Origin: DASYTH01 sp045806965
Lineage (GTDB): Bacteria > Actinomycetota > Actinomycetes > Mycobacteriales > Pseudonocardiaceae
DNA: 64,000 nucleotides
NCBI GenBank assembly: GCA_045806965.1
Contig: JBJMIG010000054.1
Coordinates: 10,954 to 74,953, forward strand
Direction: 5' to 3'
This document shows, piece by piece, positions 43,506 to 52,559 of the stretch. The translations under genes and the position numbers were made by a program. Numbering within the stretch: the stretch's first letter is position 1; every line of letters starts with the position of its first letter. A model generated the notes under the pieces. It saw nothing but the letters and a program-made list of their open reading frames with translations, was not told where the DNA came from and did no database searches.

Positions 43506-44801
43506 GTGACAACATCCAGGAAACACGTCCGTACCGCTCGACCGTCACCGGCCGGCCGGCTCGCGGTGGACGGCGGCATCCCGGTCCGGTCGGCGCACTG
43601 CCGTTGGCCGACCTGGCCGGTCCCGCCGGCCGGCGCCGGTCCGCTGCTGGACCAGGTGCTGCACGGCGGGCGCTGGGCGATCACCAGCCGGGCCGGCGGT
43701 GAACTGTTCGAGCGCCGGTTCTCCCGCAGGTTCGCCGAATACGTTGGTACCCGGCACTGTGTGCCGGTCGACCACGGATCCAGCGCGCTGGTCGTGGCGC
43801 TGGAAGCGTTGAGCCTGAATTACGGCGACGTCGTGCTGGTCCCGGCGCTGACGTGGGTGGCAAGCGCCAGCGCCGTGCTGCGTGCCGGCCTGCTGCCGGT
43901 GCTCGTCGACGTCGACCCGGACACCGGCTGCGTCGCCCCGGACACGCTGGACTTCCAGGTCGAGCCGAGGGCGGTGCTCGCGGTCCACTGGTCGTGCGCG
44001 ATGGCCGACATTCCCGCGATCCAGCGGGCGGCGCCCGGGGGCGTCACGATCGTGGAGGACGCGGCACAGGCACACGGCGCGCAATGGCTCGGCCGGTCGG
44101 CGGGCTCGCTGGGCCGCCTCGGCTGCTTCAGCATGCAGCAGTCCAAAGTGCTCGCCGCCGGCGAGGGCGGCGCCGTTGTGACCGACGACGACGCCCTGGC
44201 GTCGGTGGTTCAGGAGCTCCGGGCCGACTCGCGTCGCTACACCACGGCCGGCAGCGCAGCGCAGGGCCTGGAACTGGAGGAGAGCGCCACCGTGCTGGGC
44301 GCGAACTTCTGCCTCGACGAGTTCAGCGCGGCGCTGCTCTGCGCGCAGCTCAACGATCTTGATGCCCAGCACGAGGTGCGCAATCGCAACTACGCGCTGT
44401 TGCGCGCTCGGCTCGAGGACATCCCCGGTGTCCGGTTGCCGCGCCATCACCCGGACCAGACCCGGCTGTCGATCTACGAGCTGCCCATCGTGTTCGACCC
44501 ACTGCCCGACGGGATGACCAACGGCGACGTCGCGGCCGCGTTGAGCGCCGAGCTGCACACCCTTTTCTATCCGCCCCGCGAGCCGTTGAACCGCAGCAGG
44601 CTCCTGCGGCCGTGGACCAAGCCGACCCTGGCGCCGCTGGCCGAGCGGTTCGTCGCGGAGCACCGCGACCGCGTCTACCCGAATGCGGAGTATCTGGTCG
44701 GGCACGCCGTGCTGACGCACCACAGCACACTGCTGGGGTCCGAGCAGGACGTGGCGGACCTTGCCGAGGCGGTCGCGAAGGTGGTGTTCAGCCGCTCATG
44801 A
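43506..44801 (+). CDS. DegT/StsC-type PLP aminotransferase (scyllo-inosose aminotransferase-like)
   Basis: A 431-residue fold-type I aminotransferase of the DegT/DnrJ/EryC1/StrS family. DHGSSALVVALEAL, ALTWVASASAVLRAG and VEDAAQAHGAQW are seen, and the PLP lysine is in FSMQQSKVLAAGEGGAVVTDD. This QQSK context is typical of the aminocyclitol branch (StsC, BtrR, AHBA-type). The GTG start 43506 follows AGGAAAGGATCAAG. The stop overlaps the start of the HAD gene (ATGA). With the divergent inositol-phosphate synthase it probably aminates a keto-inositol. No GFO/IDH/MocA-type inositol dehydrogenase is visible in the window. Confidence 0.88.
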   Translation: MTTSRKHVRTARPSPAGRLAVDGGIPVRSAHCRWPTWPVPPAGAGPLLDQVLHGGRWAITSRAGGELFERRFSRRFAEYVGTRHCVPVDHGSSALVVALEALSLNYGDVVLVPALTWVASASAVLRAGLLPVLVDVDPDTGCVAPDTLDFQVEPRAVLAVHWSCAMADIPAIQRAAPGGVTIVEDAAQAHGAQWLGRSAGSLGRLGCFSMQQSKVLAAGEGGAVVTDDDALASVVQELRADSRRYTTAGSAAQGLELEESATVLGANFCLDEFSAALLCAQLNDLDAQHEVRNRNYALLRARLEDIPGVRLPRHHPDQTRLSIYELPIVFDPLPDGMTNGDVAAALSAELHTLFYPPREPLNRSRLLRPWTKPTLAPLAERFVAEHRDRVYPNAEYLVGHAVLTHHSTLLGSEQDVADLAEAVAKVVFSRS

Positions 44802-45622
44802 CGGTCCCTGCCAAGGACGGGCGGCCGGAGCGGCACCAGGACGGCGGCCGGGCCTGGTCCGTCGTGTTCGACCTCGACGGCACGGTGCTGCGGCCGGGAT
44901 GCGCCCTCCAACGCGCCCACATGCGCACGATGGCCGAGGCGGTCGAGGCGGAGACCGGCATCCGGGCCGAGTTCCGGCACCAGGGTGGCGACCTGTTCGT
45001 CTTCGATCACAGCCTGTCCGGCTACACCGACGCGGGCACCGTCGCGCTGCTGCTCGAACTCGGCGGGACGCCAGGGGACCGGGTCGCGGGCCTGGTGGAT
45101 CGGGTCGTCGCCGCGATGTGCCGCCGGCTGACGGACGAGATGGCCGGTCTCGACGCACGGGACGACCTGCTGCCGGGGGTGGCGGAGCTGGTCGCGGAGC
45201 TGTGCTCGGCCGGGGCCGTCATCGGCTTGTCGACCGGCAATGCCCGCCGCGTGGCGGCCTGCAAGGTGCGGGCGGTTGGTCTGGACTGCCTCGCCGCACA
45301 CGGCGCGTTCGGCGACCGGCACCGCGACCGCGTGGACATCGTGCGCGACGCGGTGGCGAGCGTTCAAGCCGCGGCCGAGGCGTTGTCGCGCACGCTGCAC
45401 CTGCGGGACATCACCTTGGTCGGTGACACCCCGAGCGACGTGCTCGCGGCCCGTGCCGCGGGGGTGCGGTCGCTGGCGGTGAGCACCGGTGCCGCCGCAC
45501 CCGAGCGGCTCCGCGGCGTCCGCCCCGACCTGCTGTTCCGGTCGCTGGCGGGGATGGGGGTCGCGGACCTCGTCGCGGCGCCGGTGGGATCGGGAGCCCT
45601 GGATCCGCACCAGACCGGGTGA
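44798..45622 (+). CDS. HAD-superfamily phosphatase
   Basis: A 274-residue HAD hydrolase: motif I VVFDLDGTVLRPG, motif II GLSTGNARR and motif III/IV ITLVGDTPSDVLAARAAGV. The cap domain lies between residues about 40 and 135. It overlaps the aminotransferase stop by 4 bases. The likely role is removal of phosphate from inositol phosphate or an aminocyclitol phosphate, standing in for an inositol monophosphatase. This is inference from position. Confidence 0.85.
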   Translation: MTVPAKDGRPERHQDGGRAWSVVFDLDGTVLRPGCALQRAHMRTMAEAVEAETGIRAEFRHQGGDLFVFDHSLSGYTDAGTVALLLELGGTPGDRVAGLVDRVVAAMCRRLTDEMAGLDARDDLLPGVAELVAELCSAGAVIGLSTGNARRVAACKVRAVGLDCLAAHGAFGDRHRDRVDIVRDAVASVQAAAEALSRTLHLRDITLVGDTPSDVLAARAAGVRSLAVSTGAAAPERLRGVRPDLLFRSLAGMGVADLVAAPVGSGALDPHQTG

Positions 45623-45643
45623 CACCGCGATGAGGGGGACTCG

Positions 45644-45682
45644 ATGTACTACCGGAGCCGGTCGGAAACGTGGACGTGGTGA
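45644..45682 (+). CDS. 12-codon mini-frame overlapping the MFS start
   Basis: ATG 45644 with GAGGGGG five bases upstream encodes MYYRSRSETWTW and stops at 45682, 13 bases inside the MFS gene, which itself lacks a good ribosome-binding site. It may deliver ribosomes to the transporter by coupling, or be chance. Confidence 0.3.
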   Translation: MYYRSRSETWTW

Positions 45683-46953
45683 GCGAAGCGGTTGAGCGCG
45701 ACCGAAGATCCGATGCGCTCTGGCGCGACCGGGACTTCCGCCGGCTGTGGATCGGCTACACGGCCTCCCAACTGGGCACCCAGAGCAGCCAGCTCACACT
45801 GCCGCTCGTCGCCGTCGTGGCGCTCGGCGTCGAGGCGGACCAGGTGGGCCTGCTGCGCGCCGTGCAGCAGGTGCCGATCCTGCTGTTCTCCCTGTTCGTG
45901 GGGGCCTGGGTGGACCGCTGGCGACGCCGCAATGTCCTGGTCGCCGCCGATTTGGCTCGCGCGATCACCCTGGCGGCGGTCCCCGCGGCCTACCTGCTCG
46001 GGGTGCTCGGGGTGGCGCCGCTCTACGTCGTCGGATTCCTCGTCGGCGTGTTCTCGGTGTTCTTCGACGTGGCGTATCAGGCCTACCTGCTCCGGCTGGT
46101 CGATAGAGACCGCCTGATGCGGGCCAACAGTGTCCTGGAGGGCAGCAGGTCGGCGGCGCAGATGGGCGGCCCGGCGCTCGGCGGCGGGTTGGTCTCGCTG
46201 CTCACCGCGCCGGTCGCGGTGCTGGCGAGCGCGCTGTTCTACCTGGTGTCGATCCTGTCGATCATGCGCATCCGCCGACCTGAGCCGGAGCCCGAGCCGG
46301 TGGATCGGGGCGTGGGCCTGCTCGGGCAGGTGCGTGCCGGACTTGGCGTCGTGGCGCGCGACCCGTCGTTGCGGGCGATCGCGGTCGTCTCGGGCAGCTA
46401 CAACGTCGGGTTCGCCGCGTTCATCACGGTGTACCTGCTCTATCTGCCCCGGGAGCTGAACCTGTCCGGGGCGGCGGTTGGCCTGTGCATGGCGGCGCTC
46501 GGCCCCGGCGCGCTCGTGGGTTCGCTGCTCGCCGTGCGGCTGCCGGCGCGGTGGGGATACGGGGTGGTGGTGGTGGCCGCCGCGGTGATCGGCGACGGCG
46601 TGCTGCTCACCGTCGGCGCGCTGCGCGGTTCCGGTCCCGGCACGGTGGCGCAGCTGGTCGCGGTCAACCTCGTGTTCGGTGCGTTCACCCAGACGGTCAA
46701 CGTCGTGGTGAACACCATCCGCCAGGCCGTCACCCCGGACGACTTCCAGGGGCGGGTGGCCGCCACGATCCGGTTCGGCGGGCTGGGTTTGACCCCGCTG
46801 GGCTCCCTGCTCGGTGGCTACCTGGGGCAGCACCTCGACCTGCGGCCGAGCGTCCTGCTCACGGCGGCGGCGCTGTGCCTCGGCCCGGTCCTCATGGTGC
46901 GGTCGCCGCTGGCCCGGATCGGACGGGATCTTCCGGCGCCGATCCGCCGCTGA
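45670..46953 (+). CDS. MFS efflux transporter (EntS/MFS_3-like)
   Basis: A 427-residue major-facilitator protein with about 12 hydrophobic segments. It starts with RDRDFRRLWIGYTASQLGTQ and has the loop 2-3 motif GAWVDRWRRRNVL. The helices around FSVFFDVAYQAYLLRLVDRD and GLTPLGSLLGGYLG match the enterobactin-exporter-like MFS_3 family. It follows the HAD gene by 47 bases and precedes the Asn-synthetase gene by 75, so it is probably the product exporter. GTG 45670 is the reported start. Translation may be coupled to the mini-frame at 45644. Confidence 0.88.
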   Translation: MDVVSEAVERDRRSDALWRDRDFRRLWIGYTASQLGTQSSQLTLPLVAVVALGVEADQVGLLRAVQQVPILLFSLFVGAWVDRWRRRNVLVAADLARAITLAAVPAAYLLGVLGVAPLYVVGFLVGVFSVFFDVAYQAYLLRLVDRDRLMRANSVLEGSRSAAQMGGPALGGGLVSLLTAPVAVLASALFYLVSILSIMRIRRPEPEPEPVDRGVGLLGQVRAGLGVVARDPSLRAIAVVSGSYNVGFAAFITVYLLYLPRELNLSGAAVGLCMAALGPGALVGSLLAVRLPARWGYGVVVVAAAVIGDGVLLTVGALRGSGPGTVAQLVAVNLVFGAFTQTVNVVVNTIRQAVTPDDFQGRVAATIRFGGLGLTPLGSLLGGYLGQHLDLRPSVLLTAAALCLGPVLMVRSPLARIGRDLPAPIRR

Positions 46954-47028
46954 ACCCGCGCCGGTCGCGGGGCGGGAGCCCGATCGCTGGTGTCGCCCCT
47001 TCGGTGTACGAGGTGGAAAGGACGAACG

Positions 47029-48855
47029 ATGTGCGGAATCGCGGGATGGATTGATTGGGAACGCGGCCTGGCGGGGCAGGAGCGGGTCATTTCGGCCATG
47101 ACGGCCTCGCTGGCGCCGCGTGGTCCCGACGCACTGGAGGTGTGGCTGTCCGAGCGCGTCCTGCTGGGGCACAGCAGGCTGGCCGTGGTCGACATCGAAG
47201 GCGGCCGCCAGCCGATGCTGCGGACCGGGAGGGCCGGCCAGCCCGCGGTGGTCACGTTCAGCGGCGAGATCTACAACTTCCAGGAGTTGCGCGCGGAGCT
47301 GCGGGCGCACGGGTGGGCGTTCACGACGCGCTCGGACACCGAGGTGCTGTTGACCGCCTACCTCCAGTGGGGGCGTGAGTTCACCACGCGACTCAACGGC
47401 ATGTACGCCTTCGCGATCTGGGATGCCGCGCGGCGGGAGCTGCTGCTGGTGCGAGACCGGCTCGGCATCAAGCCGCTGTTCTACGCCCAGGTGGGCCGCG
47501 GGCTCGTGTTCGGATCCGAGCCCAAGGCGCTGCTCGCGCACCCCGACGTGCACGCCGAGCTGGACCGGATCGGCATCGCCGAGCTGACCGTGCTGCCGCG
47601 GGCCAGGACGCCGGGCACCAGCGTGTACCGCGGCATCCACGAAGTACGGCCAGGGTGCACGGTCGTCGTCGACGAGCTCGGCGTCCGCGAGCACCGGTAC
47701 TGGGAGCTGGAGGCCCGGCCACACACCGACGGGTTCGCGCTCACGGTCGACCGGGTGCGTGCTCTGCTGCGCGACATCGTGGCCAGGCAGGTCGTGGCGG
47801 ACGTACCCGTCGGCACGCTGCTGTCCGGCGGCATCGACTCCAGCGTCATCACGGCCATGGCCGCTGGGGAGCTCGACGGACGGCTGACCAGCTTCTCGGT
47901 CAGCGTGCCGACAGCCGCTCCTGGCGCGGACTCGTGGCGGCCGAGCCAGGACGACCCGTTCGCGAAGCTGGTCGCCGAGAAGCTGGGCATCGAGCACGTC
48001 GTGACCACGATCGGCGTAGCCGATCTCATCGGCGGCATCGACCGTGGTCTCCTGGCCCGCGACGCACCTGGCTGGGGTGACCTCGACACGTCGATGTACC
48101 TGCTGTTCAGCGCGGTGCGCGAGCGATGCACCGTCGCACTGTCCGGGGAGAGCGCCGACGAGGTGTTCGGCGGCTACACCTGGCAACTCGATGACGACTA
48201 CATCGCACATCCGTCCTTTCCCTGGATGCACGGCAGACGCCAGCCCGAGTTCCTGTTGCGCGACGACGTGCGCCGGGAGGTCGAGCCGGATCGATACGAG
48301 GCCGACCGCTACCACGAAGCCCTTGGCGAGGTGCCGAGGTTGCCGGGGGAGGAGCCGGCGCGTCGCCGGCAGCGCGAGGTCTTTCACCTGGGTCTGACCC
48401 GGTGGCTGGGCGCGTTGCTCGATCGGAAGGACCGGATGAGCATGGCCGTCGGCCTTGAGGTGCGCGTCCCGTTCGCGGACCATCGACTGGCCGAGTATCT
48501 GTTCAACGTCCCGGCGGAGCTGAAGACCTCGGGCGGAGTGTCCAAGGCGCTGCTGCGTAGGGCGAGTGCGGACCTGTTGCCGAGTGAGGTGGTGAACCGT
48601 CCCAAGAGTGCGTACCCGGCCAGCCGGGACGCCGAGTACCTGCGCCGCGTCCGGGACCAGGTGCTCGATCTCCTCGCCGAGCCGAACGCCCCCGTGTTCG
48701 ACCTGCTTGACCGGGCGAGGGTCCGGGCGGTGGTGGCGGGCGACCTCGGTGACCTGCCGGGCCCGATCACCGCGGCGACGCCCGCGATCGGGCTGACCTA
48801 TCTGCTGGAAATGGACCGGTGGCTGCGGCTGTACCGGGTGCGGATCGTGTCGTGA
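47029..48855 (+). CDS. Asparagine synthetase-like glutamine amidotransferase/amide synthetase
   Basis: A 608-residue AsnB-type enzyme. The N-terminal nucleophile Cys2 is present (MCGIAGWID), with the glutaminase residues in RGPDALEVW, GEIYNF and RSDTEVLL. The synthetase domain has the PP-loop LLSGGIDSS (about residue 267) and SGESADEVFGGY. GGAAAGGACG lies before ATG 47029. In biosynthetic clusters such enzymes form amides on a pathway carboxylate with ammonia from glutamine. Here it may amidate the final acyl or amino acid part. A plain asparagine supply role is possible. Confidence 0.85.
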   Translation: MCGIAGWIDWERGLAGQERVISAMTASLAPRGPDALEVWLSERVLLGHSRLAVVDIEGGRQPMLRTGRAGQPAVVTFSGEIYNFQELRAELRAHGWAFTTRSDTEVLLTAYLQWGREFTTRLNGMYAFAIWDAARRELLLVRDRLGIKPLFYAQVGRGLVFGSEPKALLAHPDVHAELDRIGIAELTVLPRARTPGTSVYRGIHEVRPGCTVVVDELGVREHRYWELEARPHTDGFALTVDRVRALLRDIVARQVVADVPVGTLLSGGIDSSVITAMAAGELDGRLTSFSVSVPTAAPGADSWRPSQDDPFAKLVAEKLGIEHVVTTIGVADLIGGIDRGLLARDAPGWGDLDTSMYLLFSAVRERCTVALSGESADEVFGGYTWQLDDDYIAHPSFPWMHGRRQPEFLLRDDVRREVEPDRYEADRYHEALGEVPRLPGEEPARRRQREVFHLGLTRWLGALLDRKDRMSMAVGLEVRVPFADHRLAEYLFNVPAELKTSGGVSKALLRRASADLLPSEVVNRPKSAYPASRDAEYLRRVRDQVLDLLAEPNAPVFDLLDRARVRAVVAGDLGDLPGPITAATPAIGLTYLLEMDRWLRLYRVRIVS

Positions 48856-48861
48856 CGGCCC

Positions 48862-48889
48862 TGGCGCGGCGCCCGCGGTCGCCGCGCCA
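48862..48889. terminator. Bidirectional terminator between convergent operons
   Basis: TGGCGCGGCG (48862-48871) and CGCCGCGCCA (48880-48889) pair perfectly over 10 bases around an 8-base loop, filling most of the 42-base gap between the convergent amide synthetase and esterase genes. Confidence 0.75.
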
Positions 48890-48897
48890 CCCGCTCG

Positions 48898-49695
48898 TCA
48901 ACCGGAAAGGTTGTCGTGGACGAAGCCGAGTAGGTCGGCGATCCCGGCGTCGACGAACGCCCAGTCGTGCCCGCCGCGCCGTTCCCGGTACTCGAACGGA
49001 AGGCCGTGGGCCGACAGGGCGTCCCGCATGTTCCGGTTCATCGAGATCACCCGAGGATAGTCGGCAAGGCCCACGTCGAAGTGGAGTGCGAGGGACGCCG
49101 CGTCGGGCTCCCGCTCCCGCAACAGGCGGTAGGGGTCGTACCTGCGCCGCACGGCGCTGCCGACCGGTCCCCAGACCCGCTCGTGGTCAGCCGTGGTGGG
49201 CATCATCAGCCGCCGGTCGCCCCGATGCCGTTCGTACGGGTCACCGTGGCGAAGCGGCGCTTCGAAGGCGCCGCTGTTGCTGGCGGCCGCCGAGAACAGG
49301 TCGCTGTGCCTCAGCGCGTGGAAGAAGGCACCCGCCCCGCCCATCGAGAACCCCGCGATCGCTCGTCCGGCCCGGTCGGCCGAGGTGTTGAAATGGCGGT
49401 CGACATGGGGCACCACCTCGGCCACGAGATAGTCCTCGTATCGGCGGCCCCTGGCGTCGTTGACCAGCCACGAACGCCCGGACTCGGGCAGCACCAGCAC
49501 CAGTTCCAGGTCAGCGGCGCGGGCGGCCAGGCTCGGACACCGCAGCCAGCTCATCCGGTTGCCGGCATAGCTGTGCAGCAGATACAGGACCCGGAAGGGC
49601 TTCCCGGTGGACGAGTACGTCGGCGGCAGCGCGACCGTGATGGATTTGGGGCGCCCGATCGACTCGCTGCGCCAGGTTTCGGTGAGGATCTTCAT
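48898..49695 (-). CDS. Esterase, alpha/beta-hydrolase fold (EstA/FrmB-like)
   Basis: A 265-residue hydrolase: VLYLLHSYAGNRMSWLR oxyanion region, GFSMGGAGAFF nucleophile elbow (Ser about 117), FDVGLADYPRV carrying the acid, and RRGGHDWAF with the histidine. It has no signal peptide. It lies 22 bases after the A-domain gene in the same operon, so it may release acyl groups from a carrier or act as editing or product-release esterase. No dedicated thioesterase is otherwise seen in the cluster. Confidence 0.8.
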   Translation of the reverse strand: MKILTETWRSESIGRPKSITVALPPTYSSTGKPFRVLYLLHSYAGNRMSWLRCPSLAARAADLELVLVLPESGRSWLVNDARGRRYEDYLVAEVVPHVDRHFNTSADRAGRAIAGFSMGGAGAFFHALRHSDLFSAAASNSGAFEAPLRHGDPYERHRGDRRLMMPTTADHERVWGPVGSAVRRRYDPYRLLREREPDAASLALHFDVGLADYPRVISMNRNMRDALSAHGLPFEYRERRGGHDWAFVDAGIADLLGFVHDNLSG

Positions 49696-49717
49696 GACCG
49701 TGGATCCCCTTTCGTCC

Positions 49718-51280
49718 TCACCGGGCGATCAGTGCCCGCCGGTCGATCTTGCCGGTCGGGGTGCGGGGTAGTTCGGCGACGACATGGAAGCGCTCCGGCA
49801 CCATGTAGCGGGGTAGGCCCTCGACACAGTGCCGGCGCAGCTCGGCCACCTCGCACGGCTGGGTGCACGGCACCACGTAGGCCTCGATGTGCTTCTCGTC
49901 GTCCCCGACCGCGACGGCCGCGACCTCGCGCGCGTTGTCCGCTGTGGAGAGCACCGCCTCGACCTCGCCGAGCTCCACCCGGTGGCCGCGCACCTTGACC
50001 ATGTCGTCCGCGCGGCCGAGGAACACGAGGTTCAGGTCGTCGTCGAGGCGCACCAGATCGCCGGTCCGGTGCGCCATCAGCGAACCACCGCCGTGCTGCG
50101 CGACGGACACCGTCTTGGCCGCGGTCAGCGTGCGGTCGTCCCAGTAGCCGCGCATCCGGGAGGCGCCGGCGACGCACAGTTCGCCGGTGGCGCCCGGCGC
50201 GAGCTCGACCGGGGCGCCGTCGCGGTCGATGACGACGGCGGTGGCGTACGGGCACGGGCGGCCGATCGGCAGTGGCGCGGTGCGCCCTGGCGCCACGTCG
50301 GTGTCCCGCACTCGATGGTAGGTACACACGTTGGTCTCGGTCGGGCCGTAGAGGTTGTACAGGTCGGCGGCCGGGACCAGCGCACGCAGCGACCGCACTC
50401 GTGGGATGGGAAAGGTCTCGCCCGCGAACAGCACCACCCGCAGTGGCGAGCGGGTCAGCAGCGCGCTGTTCCTCGCGGTCACCATCCGGCCCAGCGCGTT
50501 GGGGACCGAGTACCAGACGGTGATGCGCCGGTCGACGACGAACCGGTTGAGCACGCTGCCCATGCCGACCTGGCTCTCCGGCACCAGCACGAGGCAGGCC
50601 CCCGCCCGCCCGGTGGCGAAGACGTCCAGGGTGGACAGGTCGAAGTGCAGCGGTGCGTGGCCCGCGACCCGGTCCGCCGGGCGCAGACCGAACTCCCGCA
50701 CCGACCAGTCCGCGAACGCCAGGCCGTTGGCGTGGGTCAGTGCCACGCCCTTCGGTATGCCCTGGGAGCCGGAGGTGTAGAGGACATACGCGAGTGCGTC
50801 CGGGTCGCGCGGTGCGTCCTCGTGCGGCAGCGGCCGGCCGCCGAGTGCGTCATCCCAGCGCACGACCCCTTGGCGTGCCGGGAGGTCGGCGCCGACGGAC
50901 ACCACCGGGAACCGGCGCCCCGCCGGTTGCGGGTCGGCCAGCAGGTAGTCCACCTGGTCGTGGTGCGTGATCAGGCCGGACACCGCGCAATTGGAGAGAA
51001 TCGTGCGGGCGCGCCCGCTCGGCGTGCTCGGGTCGACCGGGACATAGACCGCACCCGCTTTCAGCACGCCGTACAACGCCACGATGGACTCGATCGACTT
51101 CCGCAGCCAGATCGCCACCCGGTCGCCCCGGGCCACGCCCAGCTCCGCCAACGCGCCGGCGAGCACCGAGCTCTGCCGGTGCAGTTCGCCGTAGGTGATG
51201 GACTCGTCGAGGAACTCGACCGCCGGCGCCGTCGGCAGCCGCGCGGCCCAGACGCCCAGGTGGTCGGCCAGAGTGTGCAT
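49718..51280 (-). CDS. Free-standing adenylation domain, predicted L-proline-activating
   Basis: A 520-residue A domain without an attached carrier. Core motifs: LYTSGSQGIPKGV (A3), FDLSTLDVF (A4), NLYGPTETNVC (A5), RTGDLVR (A7), DDMVKVRGHRVELGEVE (A8) and TPTGKIDRRAL (A10). Aligning to GrsA-PheA by eye gives pocket residues D-L-L-Y-L-A-L-V-C plus the A10 Lys. This is the code known for L-proline in the PltF/RedM/CloN4 type enzymes. The gene is followed by the esterase and preceded, 12 bases away, by the acyl-carrier dehydrogenase. It should load proline on the discrete carrier at 54598. Confidence 0.88.
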   Translation of the reverse strand: MHTLADHLGVWAARLPTAPAVEFLDESITYGELHRQSSVLAGALAELGVARGDRVAIWLRKSIESIVALYGVLKAGAVYVPVDPSTPSGRARTILSNCAVSGLITHHDQVDYLLADPQPAGRRFPVVSVGADLPARQGVVRWDDALGGRPLPHEDAPRDPDALAYVLYTSGSQGIPKGVALTHANGLAFADWSVREFGLRPADRVAGHAPLHFDLSTLDVFATGRAGACLVLVPESQVGMGSVLNRFVVDRRITVWYSVPNALGRMVTARNSALLTRSPLRVVLFAGETFPIPRVRSLRALVPAADLYNLYGPTETNVCTYHRVRDTDVAPGRTAPLPIGRPCPYATAVVIDRDGAPVELAPGATGELCVAGASRMRGYWDDRTLTAAKTVSVAQHGGGSLMAHRTGDLVRLDDDLNLVFLGRADDMVKVRGHRVELGEVEAVLSTADNAREVAAVAVGDDEKHIEAYVVPCTQPCEVAELRRHCVEGLPRYMVPERFHVVAELPRTPTGKIDRRALIAR

Positions 51281-51292
51281 CGTTCGCTCCCA

Positions 51293-52450
51293 TTACCTCT
51301 CGGGCCAGGTCATGCCCAGCCGACCGGCGATGATCACGCGCTGGAGGTCCGAGGTGCCCGAGGAGAGGGTCGCCCCGTAGGCGTCGCGCAGGTGCCGTTC
51401 GACCCGTCCGGCCACGGTGTAGCCGAGCGCGCCGTAGACCTGCATGGCGTGTGCGAGGACCTCCACCGCGGCCTCGCTGGTGTAGAGCTTGGCGATTTCG
51501 GGGAAGAGGCCAGGCTCCCCGGCGGCGAGCTCGCTCGCCGCGCGGTAGGTGAGCATCCGGGACACCTCCCAGCGGATGCGCATGTCGACCAGCCGGTTGG
51601 TGACGGACTGGAAGGCGCCGATGTGCTTGCCGAACTGGCGTCGCCGGCGGGCGTGAGCGGTGCACGCCGCGATCTCCCGGGCCAGCACGCCCAGCCACGG
51701 CGCGGCGAGCAGCGCCCGTTCCCAGGACATGGTCCTGGCGAAGATGGTTGAGCCCTGCTTCTCCGCGCCGAGCCGGCGCGAGGCGGGAATGCGGCAGTCG
51801 ACCAGGTCGACGACGCCCCACGGGGCAGTGCGCAGGCCCATCTTCTCGTCGTCCTCACGCACCGATATGCCCACGTCGTCCCGCTCCACCAGGAACGCGG
51901 TGACGCCGGTAAAGCCGAGTTGCGGTTGGACTGTCGCGTACACGACGAACACGTCGGCGATGGGAGCGTTGGTCACGTGGACTTTGCGCCCGTTGAGCCG
52001 GTACCCGTCGCCGTCACGTTCGGCGGTGGTGACGAGGGCGAGCGCGTCGGAGCCGCTGCCCGGCTCGCTCATCGCGTTTGCGCCGACGAGGCCGCCGCGG
52101 GCCAGGCCCGGCAGGTAGGTCCGGCGCTGTTCCTCGTCGCCGAACAACCAGATGGGCACCTCGACCGCGAGCACGTGCGCGCCGACCGAAAACATCAGTC
52201 CGTTGTCGACACCGCCGTGCCCCATTCCCTCCATGGCCCGGACGTAACCGACCGGGTCGTGTCCGCCACCGCCGTACTCGACCGGCAGGAGCAGCCCGTG
52301 CAGGCCGTGCTCCGCGCAGATCAGCCAATCGCGGCGGCTGAACTCGCCCATCCTGTCGCGATCGGCGATGTCATTGTCGAGAATTTCTTCGCCGAGCTTT
52401 CTGAAATGGTCGTACAGCGCATTGTGCGTGTCGTCCAGTTCGAACCGCAT
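51293..52450 (-). CDS. Prolyl-carrier dehydrogenase-like flavoprotein (acyl-CoA dehydrogenase family)
   Basis: A 385-residue acyl-CoA-dehydrogenase-fold flavoprotein. NAMSEPGSGSDAL, GRKVHVTNAPIADVFVVYAT, RTMSWERALLAAPWLG and TLSSGTSDLQRVIIAGRLG closely follow the pattern of PltE/RedW/CloN3, which oxidise prolyl-S-carrier to pyrrole-2-carboxyl-S-carrier. ATG 52450 starts MRFELDDTHNALYDHFRKLG. It is the first gene of the leftward operon and lies beside StrR-type site 2. The pairing with a proline-type A domain supports this function strongly. Confidence 0.88.
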   Translation of the reverse strand: MRFELDDTHNALYDHFRKLGEEILDNDIADRDRMGEFSRRDWLICAEHGLHGLLLPVEYGGGGHDPVGYVRAMEGMGHGGVDNGLMFSVGAHVLAVEVPIWLFGDEEQRRTYLPGLARGGLVGANAMSEPGSGSDALALVTTAERDGDGYRLNGRKVHVTNAPIADVFVVYATVQPQLGFTGVTAFLVERDDVGISVREDDEKMGLRTAPWGVVDLVDCRIPASRRLGAEKQGSTIFARTMSWERALLAAPWLGVLAREIAACTAHARRRRQFGKHIGAFQSVTNRLVDMRIRWEVSRMLTYRAASELAAGEPGLFPEIAKLYTSEAAVEVLAHAMQVYGALGYTVAGRVERHLRDAYGATLSSGTSDLQRVIIAGRLGMTWPER

Positions 52451-52520
52451 CGGGCTCCGTCCATACCTGTTGCTGGCGGTCCAGCCTAAGTGACTGACGT
52501 CGATTTGAGGAGTTGAGCGA

Positions 52521-52559
52521 GTGCTGTTCAACTGTCGGCACTCGACAGTTGAACAGCAC
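52521..52559. promoter_or_regulatory. StrR-type palindromic operator, site 2
   Basis: GTGCTGTTCAACTGT (52521-52535) and ACAGTTGAACAGCAC (52545-52559) are perfect 15-bp arms with a 9-base spacer. The core GTTCAACTG-N11-CAGTTGAAC matches the StrR consensus with one change per arm. It sits between the divergent dehydrogenase and 52714 genes. Confidence 0.85.

Noticed and set aside
45649..48483. Long minus-strand open frame (944 codons) opposite the MFS and amide synthetase genes
   Set aside because: Mirror of two well-supported plus-strand genes. The translation is Gln/His/Arg-rich with no domain, as expected for antisense of high-GC coding DNA.
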